Shown here: piece by piece, positions 7,731 through 15,901 of the stretch | How the letters are laid out: each line of letters starts with the position of its first letter | Position numbering within the stretch: position 1 is the first letter of the stretch | Origin: Elusimicrobiota bacterium | GTDB taxonomy: Bacteria > Elusimicrobiota > Elusimicrobia > UBA1565 > UBA9628 | Assembly: GCA_027406905.1 (NCBI GenBank) | Contig: DAHZHT010000001.1 | Span: forward strand, 186,001 to 250,000 | Direction: 5' to 3' | DNA length: 64,000 nt | Program-made: the position numbers and the translations under genes | The notes under the pieces: generated by a model | The model's database searches: none | What the model was told of the DNA's origin: nothing | What the model saw: the letters and a program-made list of their open reading frames with translations, nothing else

Positions 7731-9695
7731 ATGAAAAAAACCGCGATTTTTTTAATTTTTCTCTCCGCGATATTGAAAGGCGCCCATGCCGCTCCGCTGG
7801 TCGCTCCGGACATTGATCTTCTTAAGGAACAAAACCGAATCAAGGCGGAGTCGGAAAAGAAAATACAAGATGAGATTTTAGATCCCATTCTGGGGCCGGG
7901 AGAAGCCGTCGCTTTTGTCGATGTGGAAATGTCAGTTAAAGTTGAGAGCGAACGCTCGACAAGAAAAGGCGTTGGCGAAGCGCAGAAATACCATCAGAAA
8001 AACAACAATGACAATAGCGCCAACATGAATACGAATTTCGTCATGCCCGGAATTCCAAAACCAACGGCCATTACCGCCGGCGGCCCCAAGACTCCTCCCA
8101 ATTCCGCTTCCGCTCAAGCCGCCCAGGAGTCCAAGGGAATTCAGCAAGAGACCTATGCCGTCAACCCTATTTTTAAGAAGCTGACGGTTACCGTCATCCA
8201 TGACCAAAATGTGCTCAAAGATAAAAATCAGGTAGAAATGGTCAGAAGCCGCATCGTTGACGCGATGGGACAATATCATCTGGCGCCGGAAAACGTTTTC
8301 TTTCGGGCCACGCCTTTTGCCCATATCAAAAATGACTGGAAAGAAGATTTAAAAAAACCTTCCGTCTATTTACCGCTTCTCTACGCTTTTCTTTTACTGC
8401 TTCTTTTGTCATTTTTGTTTGGGCCCTTGAGAAAATTTTTGAAAGCCTACATTCAGGCCTTGATGGAAAAGCCGAAATCGGAAGTTGAGGTAACGGGAGA
8501 AGAAGGGGGCGGGGATGATGAAAACGACGGAGAAGACGATAATGCCTTAAGCCAAGAAGGGAAATTGGACATTAATTTTACGAGAAAGCCGGATGAGCCG
8601 CCGCCCCCGCCGCCGGATGAGGAGGATGAGATGAAAAAATTCGAACCATTCGCTTATATTAATGATGAAAATGTCAAACGTTTGGCGTATATGTTTATTT
8701 TAAGGAAAGAAGAGCCCTGGGTCGTCGCGGTCGTGGCCAGCTATCTCAAGCCCGATTTGGCCCGGCAGCTGTTGACTTCTCTTCCGGTCGATTTGCAGGC
8801 CAAGGTCGCTCTTGAGGCCTTGACTGTCCGGCAAGTGACACGGGACCAGGTGATCGCGATAGACGGGGACGTTAAGGAAAACGTGGATTTTGTGGTCGGC
8901 GGAATCGAACGCTTGGTCGTTTTACTCGATGAGTCTGATTCCGCGACCCGCGCCAATATTTTAAATTACCTCAAAAATGAAAAGCCGTTGGTTTATGAGG
9001 CGGTGAGAAAGCATATTCTCATCTTTGAAGACATCGCTTCTTTTCCGGATCGCGATATGCAGACTATTGTGCGCGAACTCAAGACCGACTTGATGGCGCG
9101 GGCGCTTACCGGCGCTCCGCCCGAGGTCCTTAATAAGTTCCTCAGCAGTATGTCGGGGGGAGCGGCGAGCTTGCTTAAGGAAACAATGGAATATACCCAG
9201 GGCCTGAGCCCTAACCAAATCGAGGATGAGAGAACAAAGGTCATGGATTTAATTAAAGCTCTTGAGAAAGACGGAAAAATCTCCGTTCGAAAACAAGGAC
9301 AACAGGGGTATGACATGGTCGAAGGAATGCAGGAAGAATTAAGCGCCATGGAAAGACGCCAGAAAAGATTTCAAAGCGCCAGACAGAAAAATCAACCGGA
9401 GACGCCCTCCGTTTCCGCTGATCCGGCCAAGGCGCAGGCCTATTTCGATGCGGCGGTTTCCCAATATCAAGCGGGGCAGGCGGAGGCCGCGGTTTCGTAT
9501 TTTGAAGCGGCTTTGACGCTTAACCCTTCTCTTTGGCAGGCCCATCAATATTTGGGGACGTTGCTCTATCAGAAGGGAGACGTTCAAGGGGCTCTTGCCC
9601 ATTACGAAAAGGTTTTGGAAATAAATCCCGACCCCCAGCTCAAAGTTTGGGTGGATGGCTTTAAATCTCAGGTAGGAGGAAACATCAATGGCTGA
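7731..9695 (+). CDS. Minimal FliF fused to FliG, with C-terminal TPRs (rotor protein)
   Basis: A 654-residue fusion. Residues 1-20 form a signal peptide. Residues about 43-200 match the distal periplasmic part of FliF: a helix then ILDPILGPGEAVAFVDVEM, a Pro/Asn-rich insertion, ETYAVNP, KKLTVTVIHD, and a last helix and strand. A transmembrane helix (about 211-230) and an acidic/Pro-rich linker follow. Residues about 304-520 match the FliG middle and C-terminal domains: VASYLKPDLARQLL, LIFEDIASFPDRDMQ (torque-helix region) and KFLSSMSGGAASLLKE. TPRs fill about 565-654. The FliF N-terminal helix and first ring domains are absent. A motor-ring role is inferred from these domains and from motAB downstream. 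Confidence 0.85.
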   Translation: MKKTAIFLIFLSAILKGAHAAPLVAPDIDLLKEQNRIKAESEKKIQDEILDPILGPGEAVAFVDVEMSVKVESERSTRKGVGEAQKYHQKNNNDNSANMNTNFVMPGIPKPTAITAGGPKTPPNSASAQAAQESKGIQQETYAVNPIFKKLTVTVIHDQNVLKDKNQVEMVRSRIVDAMGQYHLAPENVFFRATPFAHIKNDWKEDLKKPSVYLPLLYAFLLLLLLSFLFGPLRKFLKAYIQALMEKPKSEVEVTGEEGGGDDENDGEDDNALSQEGKLDINFTRKPDEPPPPPPDEEDEMKKFEPFAYINDENVKRLAYMFILRKEEPWVVAVVASYLKPDLARQLLTSLPVDLQAKVALEALTVRQVTRDQVIAIDGDVKENVDFVVGGIERLVVLLDESDSATRANILNYLKNEKPLVYEAVRKHILIFEDIASFPDRDMQTIVRELKTDLMARALTGAPPEVLNKFLSSMSGGAASLLKETMEYTQGLSPNQIEDERTKVMDLIKALEKDGKISVRKQGQQGYDMVEGMQEELSAMERRQKRFQSARQKNQPETPSVSADPAKAQAYFDAAVSQYQAGQAEAAVSYFEAALTLNPSLWQAHQYLGTLLYQKGDVQGALAHYEKVLEINPDPQLKVWVDGFKSQVGGNING

Positions 9696-12351
9696 AGAAA
9701 ATAAAGATCCCAGGAATTTCCCGCCGCCTTTGCCGGGCGCGCCTATTGACCCCGGCGCGGCACAGAAGGATGCCTCTTTCCCGGGGCTTCCTCCTTTTTT
9801 GCCGCCGGATGCATTGCAGCCGTCTAAATCTCTTCCGCCCTTGCCAGGCTTTCCTCCATCTAAAAATGCGTCTTTGCCTGGGCTTCCACCTCTCCCATCT
9901 TTGCCAGCAGCGAGACCAAATCCAAACGCTCAGTCGGCTCCTCAAGAGCATGTCAATATCGAGAAAAAAATATCGGAATTAGAGAAAAAGCTTCAGGAGG
10001 AACGAGAAAAGGTCTTGATGGCGCAGCTTAAAAATCAACAGGAAGCGGTGACTTCGGCCAAGGTCGAGTCCTCGCTTAAAGAACTCCAGGAGAAAATTAG
10101 GCGCGAGCGGCGAGATCAAGAAACCGAAGAATCCCGCCTGCGTCTTGAAAATAAACTTCGAGAAATGGAGGCGCGTTTGGCGCAAGAGAGGGAGACCTGG
10201 GTTTCGACCCTTAAATCTCAAATGCAGTCGCGGGAATCTCAAGATAAGGATATCGAGACGCAGTTTATCGGGCGCATCCAGGAAATGGAGAAACGCTGGA
10301 TTGAAGAAAAAATGCAATGGCAAAAAGCCTTGTCCGCCAAAGAAGAGGAAGCGCGCAATTGGCGGATGGTGGCTGAGAAAATGAGGGTTTCCGAAATCGA
10401 GCTAGGCAAAGCCTTAATCGAGAAAAAGTCCATTGAAGAAAAGATTAAGGAAATCGAAAAGAAAAATCTGGAATTGGAAAACAGATACGGCCTTGTCTCC
10501 GGCAACCTAGTTGAGCGTGAAAAAGAATTAGCCAAAATTAAAGCCGAACTCACTCTTGAGAGGGAAGCACCGAAACGGGAAATCGAAAACTTGGAAAGAT
10601 TGCTCAAGGGACAGGAGGAAAAAGAAAGGCGCCTGTTGGGCGAGATGGAAATTTTAAAAAAGGAATTTCTGTTGAAAACCGAGTTCGTTATCCGCGAGAA
10701 AGACGACAAGATAAAAGAAATCATTCGCGATAAAGACAGCGGCGTTGAACGCCTTCAGGCTTCTTATGAAAAACAGATAGCGATGAGCAAGACAGCCTTT
10801 AAAGAGGCTGAAGAAAAATACGCGGCCAGCATCGAGAAACTGCGGTTAGAAAAGAAAGCGGAAATACAGGTTCTTAGAGACGGGTTTCAGAAAGAGTTGG
10901 AGGTCGCTTTAAAGTCGGAAGAGGAAAAAGCAAAGCGGCTACATGATGAAATTTCCCATCTCAAAGAGCAGGTGAGCCAAGTCGAATCGAGCGCCGCTCG
11001 GGAAAAAGAAAAAGCGCTTGATGAACTGCGGATTCAATTCCAAGGAAAAATTCTCGAGTTGGCCGCTCAATCAAAAGAGCGAGAGGCTTCGCTTAATTCT
11101 GAAATTCAAAGATTGCGAAGCGAGTTGGAGCATGCCAATGAGCCCCTTGTCCAAGCTAAAGCGGAACATGAAACTGAAATTCAAAAACTTAAAGCCGCGT
11201 CGCGGATGGAATTAGACGCCTTGCGTTCTGAAAATTCAGTCTTGAAGACCAACCTTGCCGCAATCGAGGCCGTTAAGACGGGCATGGAAGAAGAATTGTC
11301 GCGACTTAAAAATGAGCGCGATCGGATGTTTGAGCAATCCGAGGCAAAATTGCGGGATGAAGCCGCGCGTATTCAGGCGGGGTTCAGACTTCAAATGGAA
11401 GCGCTCAGAGAATCCGCGCAATCTAAAGAAGAGAAACTCAAGACCGAGATTGCGGCGCTCAGAAAAGAGAAAGAGGAGATAATCGGGAAATATCAGTCTC
11501 AGCGCGAGTTGGAATCGAGAAACCAGCGTCTTGAGTTAGAGGCGGAGATTAAAAGCTATCAAGAGAAAATTGAGCGTGAGAAGAAAGAGGAAGTCGAAAG
11601 ATTGGTCGCCTCTAAAGCGTTTGCCATCGCTAAGGAGATTGAGGAGAAAAGTCAGAAGGAAAAAGAAAGAGAATTCGGGCGCTTAAGACTCGCGGCGGCA
11701 ACGGAGCAAAAAAATCATCAAGAGAAGGAAAAGGAATATCAACAAGAGATGTCTAGTTACCAGAATCGGTTGATAGAGATGGAGAAAAAAATAAAGGAAC
11801 TGACGGAAAACGAGGAGTCCTATAAAAAACAGATGTCGGATGTTAAAATGCGGGAAGCGCTTATCCAGGCGGAAAAAATAAGTGCGGCTAAAAAGGAAGA
11901 GCGTTTGCGCGCCGCCTTGGCGGCTGTGCGCGGAAGGTGGGAGAAAGAACTCGAAGCGCAGGCGCGCAAGAAAGCGGAAGAACTCTTCGGAATAGAAAAA
12001 GCGCGTCTTCAAACGCGGTTTCAGCAGGAGGTTGAGCAAAAAGCGGAAGAGGTTAGCCGGAGCCTTCAGCGTAAAATGCGACAGGAGATGGAACAGGAAA
12101 TGGAACTGGAAAAAGAAAAAATGGCGATTGAAGAGCGGAGAAAGGTAGAAAACGAAATTGCTAGACTCAAGGATGAATCTCGGAAAGAGCAAAAGGATTT
12201 GGAGGAGACTCTGGCGGCTTATATGGAAATGAAAAGAAAGAAGGAAGAAGCCGAGAGACTTTGTTCGGCCCAAGGGGCGCAGCTTTCTTTTGTCAGAAAA
12301 GAGGTGGAAAAACTTCAGGAAGAGGTGCGCCAGAGACTAGCGAAAAAATAG
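9688..12351 (+). CDS. Pro-rich N-terminus plus very long coiled coil, 887 residues
   Basis: A cytosolic-looking protein without signal peptide or membrane helix. Residues about 12-85 carry repeated PPLPG/GLPP motifs; residues about 92-887 are almost unbroken charged coiled coil rich in Glu, Lys, Arg and Leu. GTAGGAGG precedes the ATG, and the start overlaps the FliF-FliG gene by 8 bases, so translation is probably coupled. By position it may be a cytoplasmic scaffold for the rotor. Long coiled-coil proteins also occur in the Myxococcus gliding machinery, but I cannot claim homology. It is too long to be FliH. Confidence 0.85.
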   Translation: MAEENKDPRNFPPPLPGAPIDPGAAQKDASFPGLPPFLPPDALQPSKSLPPLPGFPPSKNASLPGLPPLPSLPAARPNPNAQSAPQEHVNIEKKISELEKKLQEEREKVLMAQLKNQQEAVTSAKVESSLKELQEKIRRERRDQETEESRLRLENKLREMEARLAQERETWVSTLKSQMQSRESQDKDIETQFIGRIQEMEKRWIEEKMQWQKALSAKEEEARNWRMVAEKMRVSEIELGKALIEKKSIEEKIKEIEKKNLELENRYGLVSGNLVEREKELAKIKAELTLEREAPKREIENLERLLKGQEEKERRLLGEMEILKKEFLLKTEFVIREKDDKIKEIIRDKDSGVERLQASYEKQIAMSKTAFKEAEEKYAASIEKLRLEKKAEIQVLRDGFQKELEVALKSEEEKAKRLHDEISHLKEQVSQVESSAAREKEKALDELRIQFQGKILELAAQSKEREASLNSEIQRLRSELEHANEPLVQAKAEHETEIQKLKAASRMELDALRSENSVLKTNLAAIEAVKTGMEEELSRLKNERDRMFEQSEAKLRDEAARIQAGFRLQMEALRESAQSKEEKLKTEIAALRKEKEEIIGKYQSQRELESRNQRLELEAEIKSYQEKIEREKKEEVERLVASKAFAIAKEIEEKSQKEKEREFGRLRLAAATEQKNHQEKEKEYQQEMSSYQNRLIEMEKKIKELTENEESYKKQMSDVKMREALIQAEKISAAKKEERLRAALAAVRGRWEKELEAQARKKAEELFGIEKARLQTRFQQEVEQKAEEVSRSLQRKMRQEMEQEMELEKEKMAIEERRKVENEIARLKDESRKEQKDLEETLAAYMEMKRKKEEAERLCSAQGAQLSFVRKEVEKLQEEVRQRLAKK

Positions 12352-12363
12352 AGAAATGAATTT

Positions 12364-12594
12364 ATGATTTCGGTTCACAAACTGAACGGCCAAGAGGTTT
12401 TTATCAATGCGGAATTGATTGAGTGCCTTGAGAAAGGACAAGAGACAATCGTCTGCCTCGCGACCGGCAATCGCTTTCTGGTTAAGGAAAACGTGGAGGA
12501 AGTCGTTCAAAAAGTGATTGACTATCGAAAGAAGGTCAATTCGGATTCTAAAATCGCCAACCCCATCGCGGGTTTTGAGAGAAAGAATCCTTAA
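12364..12594 (+). CDS. flbD: FlbD-family flagellar motor-associated protein
   Basis: A 76-residue protein matching the small FlbD family: I-x-V-x-K-L-N-G-Q-E, then NAELIE, then a short beta turn and VKENVEEVVQKVIDYRKK. FlbD usually lies directly before motA and motB in flagellar operons, and it does so here with 12-base spacing. Its biochemical role is poorly known. Its presence argues that the stator genes come from a flagellar operon rather than from the ExbBD/TolQR branch. Confidence 0.88.
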   Translation: MISVHKLNGQEVFINAELIECLEKGQETIVCLATGNRFLVKENVEEVVQKVIDYRKKVNSDSKIANPIAGFERKNP

Positions 12595-12606
12595 GGAGAT
12601 GAATCA

Positions 12607-13389
12607 ATGGATATAGCGACGGTACTGGGGATATTGGTTTTCTTGGGGCTAGCCGTCATAACGATTTTCTTGTCGGAAGGCTGGGTAGGATTTAAGCCTT
12701 TCTTTAACATGGAAGCCTTTTTGATGGTCATGGGGGGAACTTTTTGCGCGACCTTGGTCAATTATCCGCTGTCACAGGTGGTCGGGCTTGGGCGCATTGT
12801 GCGCAAGGTTTTGTTTTCCGCGCCCGAGGATACTCCCGATATCGTGGCGACCTTCGTCAGCCTTTCTCAGAAAGCGAAAAAAGAGGGATTTCTAGCCCTT
12901 CAAGCCGATGTCAAATCTATTCAAAATGATTTTCTGCGGCGGGCGATTCAATTGGTGATCGACGGCGCGGACCAGGAGTTTATCCGCAATATGTTGGAAA
13001 CGGAAATCGGCTTTATTCGGGAAAGGCATAAAGTGGGGCAGGAAATTTTCAACGCGATGGGGACCTATGCGCCGGCTTTTGGGATTATCGGCACGGTTTT
13101 GGGAATGATTTTGATGTTGTCGACTATCGAAGATGTCACCCAGGTGCCGCGGCGTATGGCGGTCGCCTTGGCTTCGGCTTATTTCGGCCTGGGGTCTGGA
13201 TATCTTATTTTTCTTCCGATGGGCGGAAAATTGCGCCGGAGATCCGAAGAAGAGCTTCTGGTCAAGGAAATCATTATCCGCGGGGTGCTTCTCCTTCAAA
13301 GCGGCGCGACCCCTAGCGTGGTTGAGGCCAATTTGAAGGCTTATCTTGAGCCGGCCAAGCGCGGGGCCATTAAAACCCAGACGGCTTAA
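12607..13389 (+). CDS. motA: MotA-family stator protein
   Basis: Membrane subunit of an ion-driven stator, 260 residues, in the inner membrane. It has four hydrophobic segments (about 5-25, 35-58, 158-178, 186-208), a large cytosolic loop with acidic and basic residues for rotor contact, and the two family prolines, P166 in APAFGIIGTV and P204 in FLPMGGKL. Length fits MotA and exceeds ExbB/TolQ. AAGGAG precedes the ATG. It is followed 6 bases later by motB. With FliG in the same cluster, a torque-generating role is the simplest reading. Confidence 0.93.
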   Translation: MDIATVLGILVFLGLAVITIFLSEGWVGFKPFFNMEAFLMVMGGTFCATLVNYPLSQVVGLGRIVRKVLFSAPEDTPDIVATFVSLSQKAKKEGFLALQADVKSIQNDFLRRAIQLVIDGADQEFIRNMLETEIGFIRERHKVGQEIFNAMGTYAPAFGIIGTVLGMILMLSTIEDVTQVPRRMAVALASAYFGLGSGYLIFLPMGGKLRRRSEEELLVKEIIIRGVLLLQSGATPSVVEANLKAYLEPAKRGAIKTQTA

Positions 13390-13395
13390 ACTTTT

Positions 13396-14133
13396 ATGCC
13401 TCTCAAACCGCCAAAAGGTTTTATCGACGAATCTGACCCCAAGGTCGCTCAAATCGGCCATCCGGCCCCGCCATGGCTGGTCAATTATGCGGATCTCATG
13501 ACCGAGATTGCCTGCTTTTTTATCATCCTCTATGCCCTTTCAACTTCTCTAAACAAACAGGTCCAACAGGCCGTTGAGGAAGTTCAAAAGATGGTCAACA
13601 CAAAACAAATCAGCGGCACGGTTAAAGTGGACCGCGAGGGCTTAAAAATTACGCTTAACGAAGAAGGGCATGTTTCTTTCTTTAAAAGCGGCGAGGCCGA
13701 CACCACGCCTGCCATGGATGCGATGATTGCCAAACTTGTTCCAACCCTTAGGAAACTGGCGGAAGATCACGACATTATCGTGGAAGGCCATACCGACAAC
13801 CGTAAAATCGCCAACCAATATTTCGACTCGAACTGGGAACTCTCGACCGCGCGGGCGACGACGGTCGTCAGGCTCCTTAAAAATAAGTACGGGCTTCCTC
13901 CAAATCGTTTGGGCGCTTTAGGATACGGCCAATATCGTCCCATTGCCTCCAACAACACCCCTGAAGGCCGCGCGGAAAACCGTCGCGTCGTTTTTTGGGT
14001 CAAGAATCTTTCCCCTTCGGATAAAAAAATCGCTCCGGTTTCTGGCGGGGTCAAAGTCAAGGCTTTGGCCGCTAAGCCCCAAGCGTCCGTGCCTGGCAAA
14101 AAAGGGAATCAGCCGGATATAAAAGGGTTATAA
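13396..14133 (+). CDS. motB: MotB-family stator protein with OmpA-like peptidoglycan-binding domain
   Basis: A 245-residue partner of MotA. The single membrane helix starts at WLVNYADLMTE, with the ion-carrying aspartate at D33 intact, so the channel should be functional. A plug-like linker is followed by an OmpA/MotB domain with VEGHTDN, NWELSTARA and ENRRV, which anchors the stator to peptidoglycan. The tail is basic and Pro/Gly-rich. The stop codon shares one base with the start of the caspase-like lipoprotein, so the two are translationally coupled. Whether protons or sodium drive it cannot be read from the sequence. Confidence 0.94.
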   Translation: MPLKPPKGFIDESDPKVAQIGHPAPPWLVNYADLMTEIACFFIILYALSTSLNKQVQQAVEEVQKMVNTKQISGTVKVDREGLKITLNEEGHVSFFKSGEADTTPAMDAMIAKLVPTLRKLAEDHDIIVEGHTDNRKIANQYFDSNWELSTARATTVVRLLKNKYGLPPNRLGALGYGQYRPIASNNTPEGRAENRRVVFWVKNLSPSDKKIAPVSGGVKVKALAAKPQASVPGKKGNQPDIKGL

Positions 14134-15728
14134 TGAATTTAATGTTGGATTTTAAAAAGGCATTGTGCCTGCTAATATTGGGATTTGGTTTTGCCTGCGC
14201 CACCCTTCCCAAAGACGTTCCGAGGCCAATGCCTTTACAGCCTCTTCCCGTCGCGTTTCAATCGCCCCCTTTGTTTAGCCGCGCGGATCTTAACGCTTTT
14301 TCTTGGAAGGCCCCGGTAGGTCATCCGCCTTTTCCTCATCTCAGATTAACCATGCTCCCTACCCAAAATTCTCAAAACTCCGAAATTTTTGTCGCCCAGA
14401 TTCTTAAGTGGTTGTCTGATCACCAAGGGCCTTTGAGCGGCGAAATGGCGCCGGGAACGGTTTTTTCTCAGATCCGAGAGCTTTTTAGGGATAATTTCGA
14501 GGCGGCTTCTCAAAATCTTGAGGGCGCGGATATCCAGACTGATGTGGACTGGTCCGTGTCCGTTCCTGTTTTAGAAGGCCGCTACGAGCAAAATGAAATT
14601 AAGATGAATCTTGCGATTGCCTTCATGACGCCGGAAGGCAAACAAATTGAAAAAATTAAAGTTCGCTCTTCGGAATCAATGGGCGCCAAAGAGTGTTCCC
14701 GGTATGTGAGTCTTGCCCATGAAGAAGGTTTTCCCGCCTCTCAAACTCAGTGTTTTGAAAGAGGGTTTCTTGTGGCTTTAAGCGATTTGTTGGGGCGTTT
14801 AGAGTCTTCTCTCATTCATTCAAAGGCCTTGGGGCTTTACCAGTCACAGCTCGTTTCCCATCAGTCGGCGCAAGAGCCTCTTTCGCCCAATATTTTCAAT
14901 TCTCCAAAGACGGCGGAGCCTTTGAAGCCTTCTACGGCATCTTCTAATTCTCTTCACTCGGATGTGGATTCTCCGACCTATGCCTTGAGCGCCGCGAGAG
15001 ACAATTACGCGCTGGTGGTTGGCATCCAAAAATATGAGAATGTCGCGGACGCGCAGTTTGCCGTCAATGACGCGCGGGCGATGAGGCGCCATTTATTGGC
15101 CTTGGGCTTTCCCGATCAAAATATCGCTTTTTTAACCGACAGCCAAGCGACTAAAAGCGGAATTGATAAATATGTGGCGAGTTGGCTGCCCGATCACTCT
15201 TCCAGGAAGTCTAAAATATTTTTTTACTTTTCCGGGCATGGGGCTAACGACCCCGTATCTCATCAGGCGTATTTGGTGCCCTGGGATGGAGATCCTTCTT
15301 TTTTGAGCGCCACCGGATATTCCATTGCCCATTTGTACCGGCAACTCAATAAGATCAAGGCCGGGCGCTTAATCGTCGTTTTAGATTCCTGCTTTTCAGG
15401 GCAAGGGCCGCGTTCGGTAATGGCCAAGGGGCTTCGCCCATTGGTTGAAAAAGTGGATATGGGGCCGGCGAGTTTGGGGAAAATCGTCGGGTTAGCGGCC
15501 GCAGGGCCCGAGCAAGTTGAAGGCGTCATCCCAGAGGAGGGTCACGGAATTTTGACTTACTACCTTTTAAAGGGGCTTAACCGTTCTCAAGGCCTTGGCA
15601 AACTGAAAGAAATTTATCATTATATGGAGCCGCGAGTCGAAGATGTCGCGCGCAGCGAGGGGAGAGTTCAAACCCCTCAGTTAATGGGGAAAAATACCCT
15701 GATCACGTTAGGAGGCGTTTTAAAATGA
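14133..15728 (+). CDS. Caspase-like (peptidase C14) lipoprotein
   Basis: A 531-residue exported protein with a signal peptide and probable lipid-modified cysteine at the GFAC site. Residues about 30-285 are an N-terminal domain without a clear match. Residues about 290-531 form a caspase fold: ALVVGIQKYEN, FYFSGHG with catalytic H369, and LDSCFSG with catalytic C420. Such bacterial C14 proteins cleave after specific residues, but the substrate here is unknown. It overlaps motB by one base and the next lipoprotein by four, so it belongs to the motor operon. A related protein is encoded at 53006. Confidence 0.9.
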   Translation: MNLMLDFKKALCLLILGFGFACATLPKDVPRPMPLQPLPVAFQSPPLFSRADLNAFSWKAPVGHPPFPHLRLTMLPTQNSQNSEIFVAQILKWLSDHQGPLSGEMAPGTVFSQIRELFRDNFEAASQNLEGADIQTDVDWSVSVPVLEGRYEQNEIKMNLAIAFMTPEGKQIEKIKVRSSESMGAKECSRYVSLAHEEGFPASQTQCFERGFLVALSDLLGRLESSLIHSKALGLYQSQLVSHQSAQEPLSPNIFNSPKTAEPLKPSTASSNSLHSDVDSPTYALSAARDNYALVVGIQKYENVADAQFAVNDARAMRRHLLALGFPDQNIAFLTDSQATKSGIDKYVASWLPDHSSRKSKIFFYFSGHGANDPVSHQAYLVPWDGDPSFLSATGYSIAHLYRQLNKIKAGRLIVVLDSCFSGQGPRSVMAKGLRPLVEKVDMGPASLGKIVGLAAAGPEQVEGVIPEEGHGILTYYLLKGLNRSQGLGKLKEIYHYMEPRVEDVARSEGRVQTPQLMGKNTLITLGGVLK

Positions 15729-15883
15729 GAACTTTAATTCTTTTCGTTGTCAGCGCGGCGGGTGTGGCGGCGTTTTCTTTCGGGTGCGCTCCTAAAACGG
15801 GCAATTATCATATGGTTCATTCTGATTCTAAAAATGCCCAACAGGATCTCAATCAGGCGATTTTAAACCATCCGCTCAATTAA
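15725..15883 (+). CDS. Small lipoprotein, 52 residues
   Basis: ATG overlaps the stop of the caspase gene (ATGA). The product has a hydrophobic signal segment and a lipobox-like S-F-G-C with the cysteine at residue 21, then about 31 polar residues. It fits between two lipoprotein genes with the same orientation. No family is recognised. Confidence rests on the coupling, the lipobox and the fit to the gap. Confidence 0.7.
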   Translation: MRTLILFVVSAAGVAAFSFGCAPKTGNYHMVHSDSKNAQQDLNQAILNHPLN

Positions 15884-15901
15884 AAAAGTTTCTTTAAGGA
15901 T

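Noticed and set aside
11683-12273. Reverse-strand frame of 196 codons rich in Phe and Leu
   Set aside because: It is the mirror of Lys/Glu codons of the coiled-coil protein, not a membrane protein.
9688-12351. FliH-type export ATPase regulator
   Set aside because: Far too long and without a FliH C-terminal pattern; no FliI gene is nearby.
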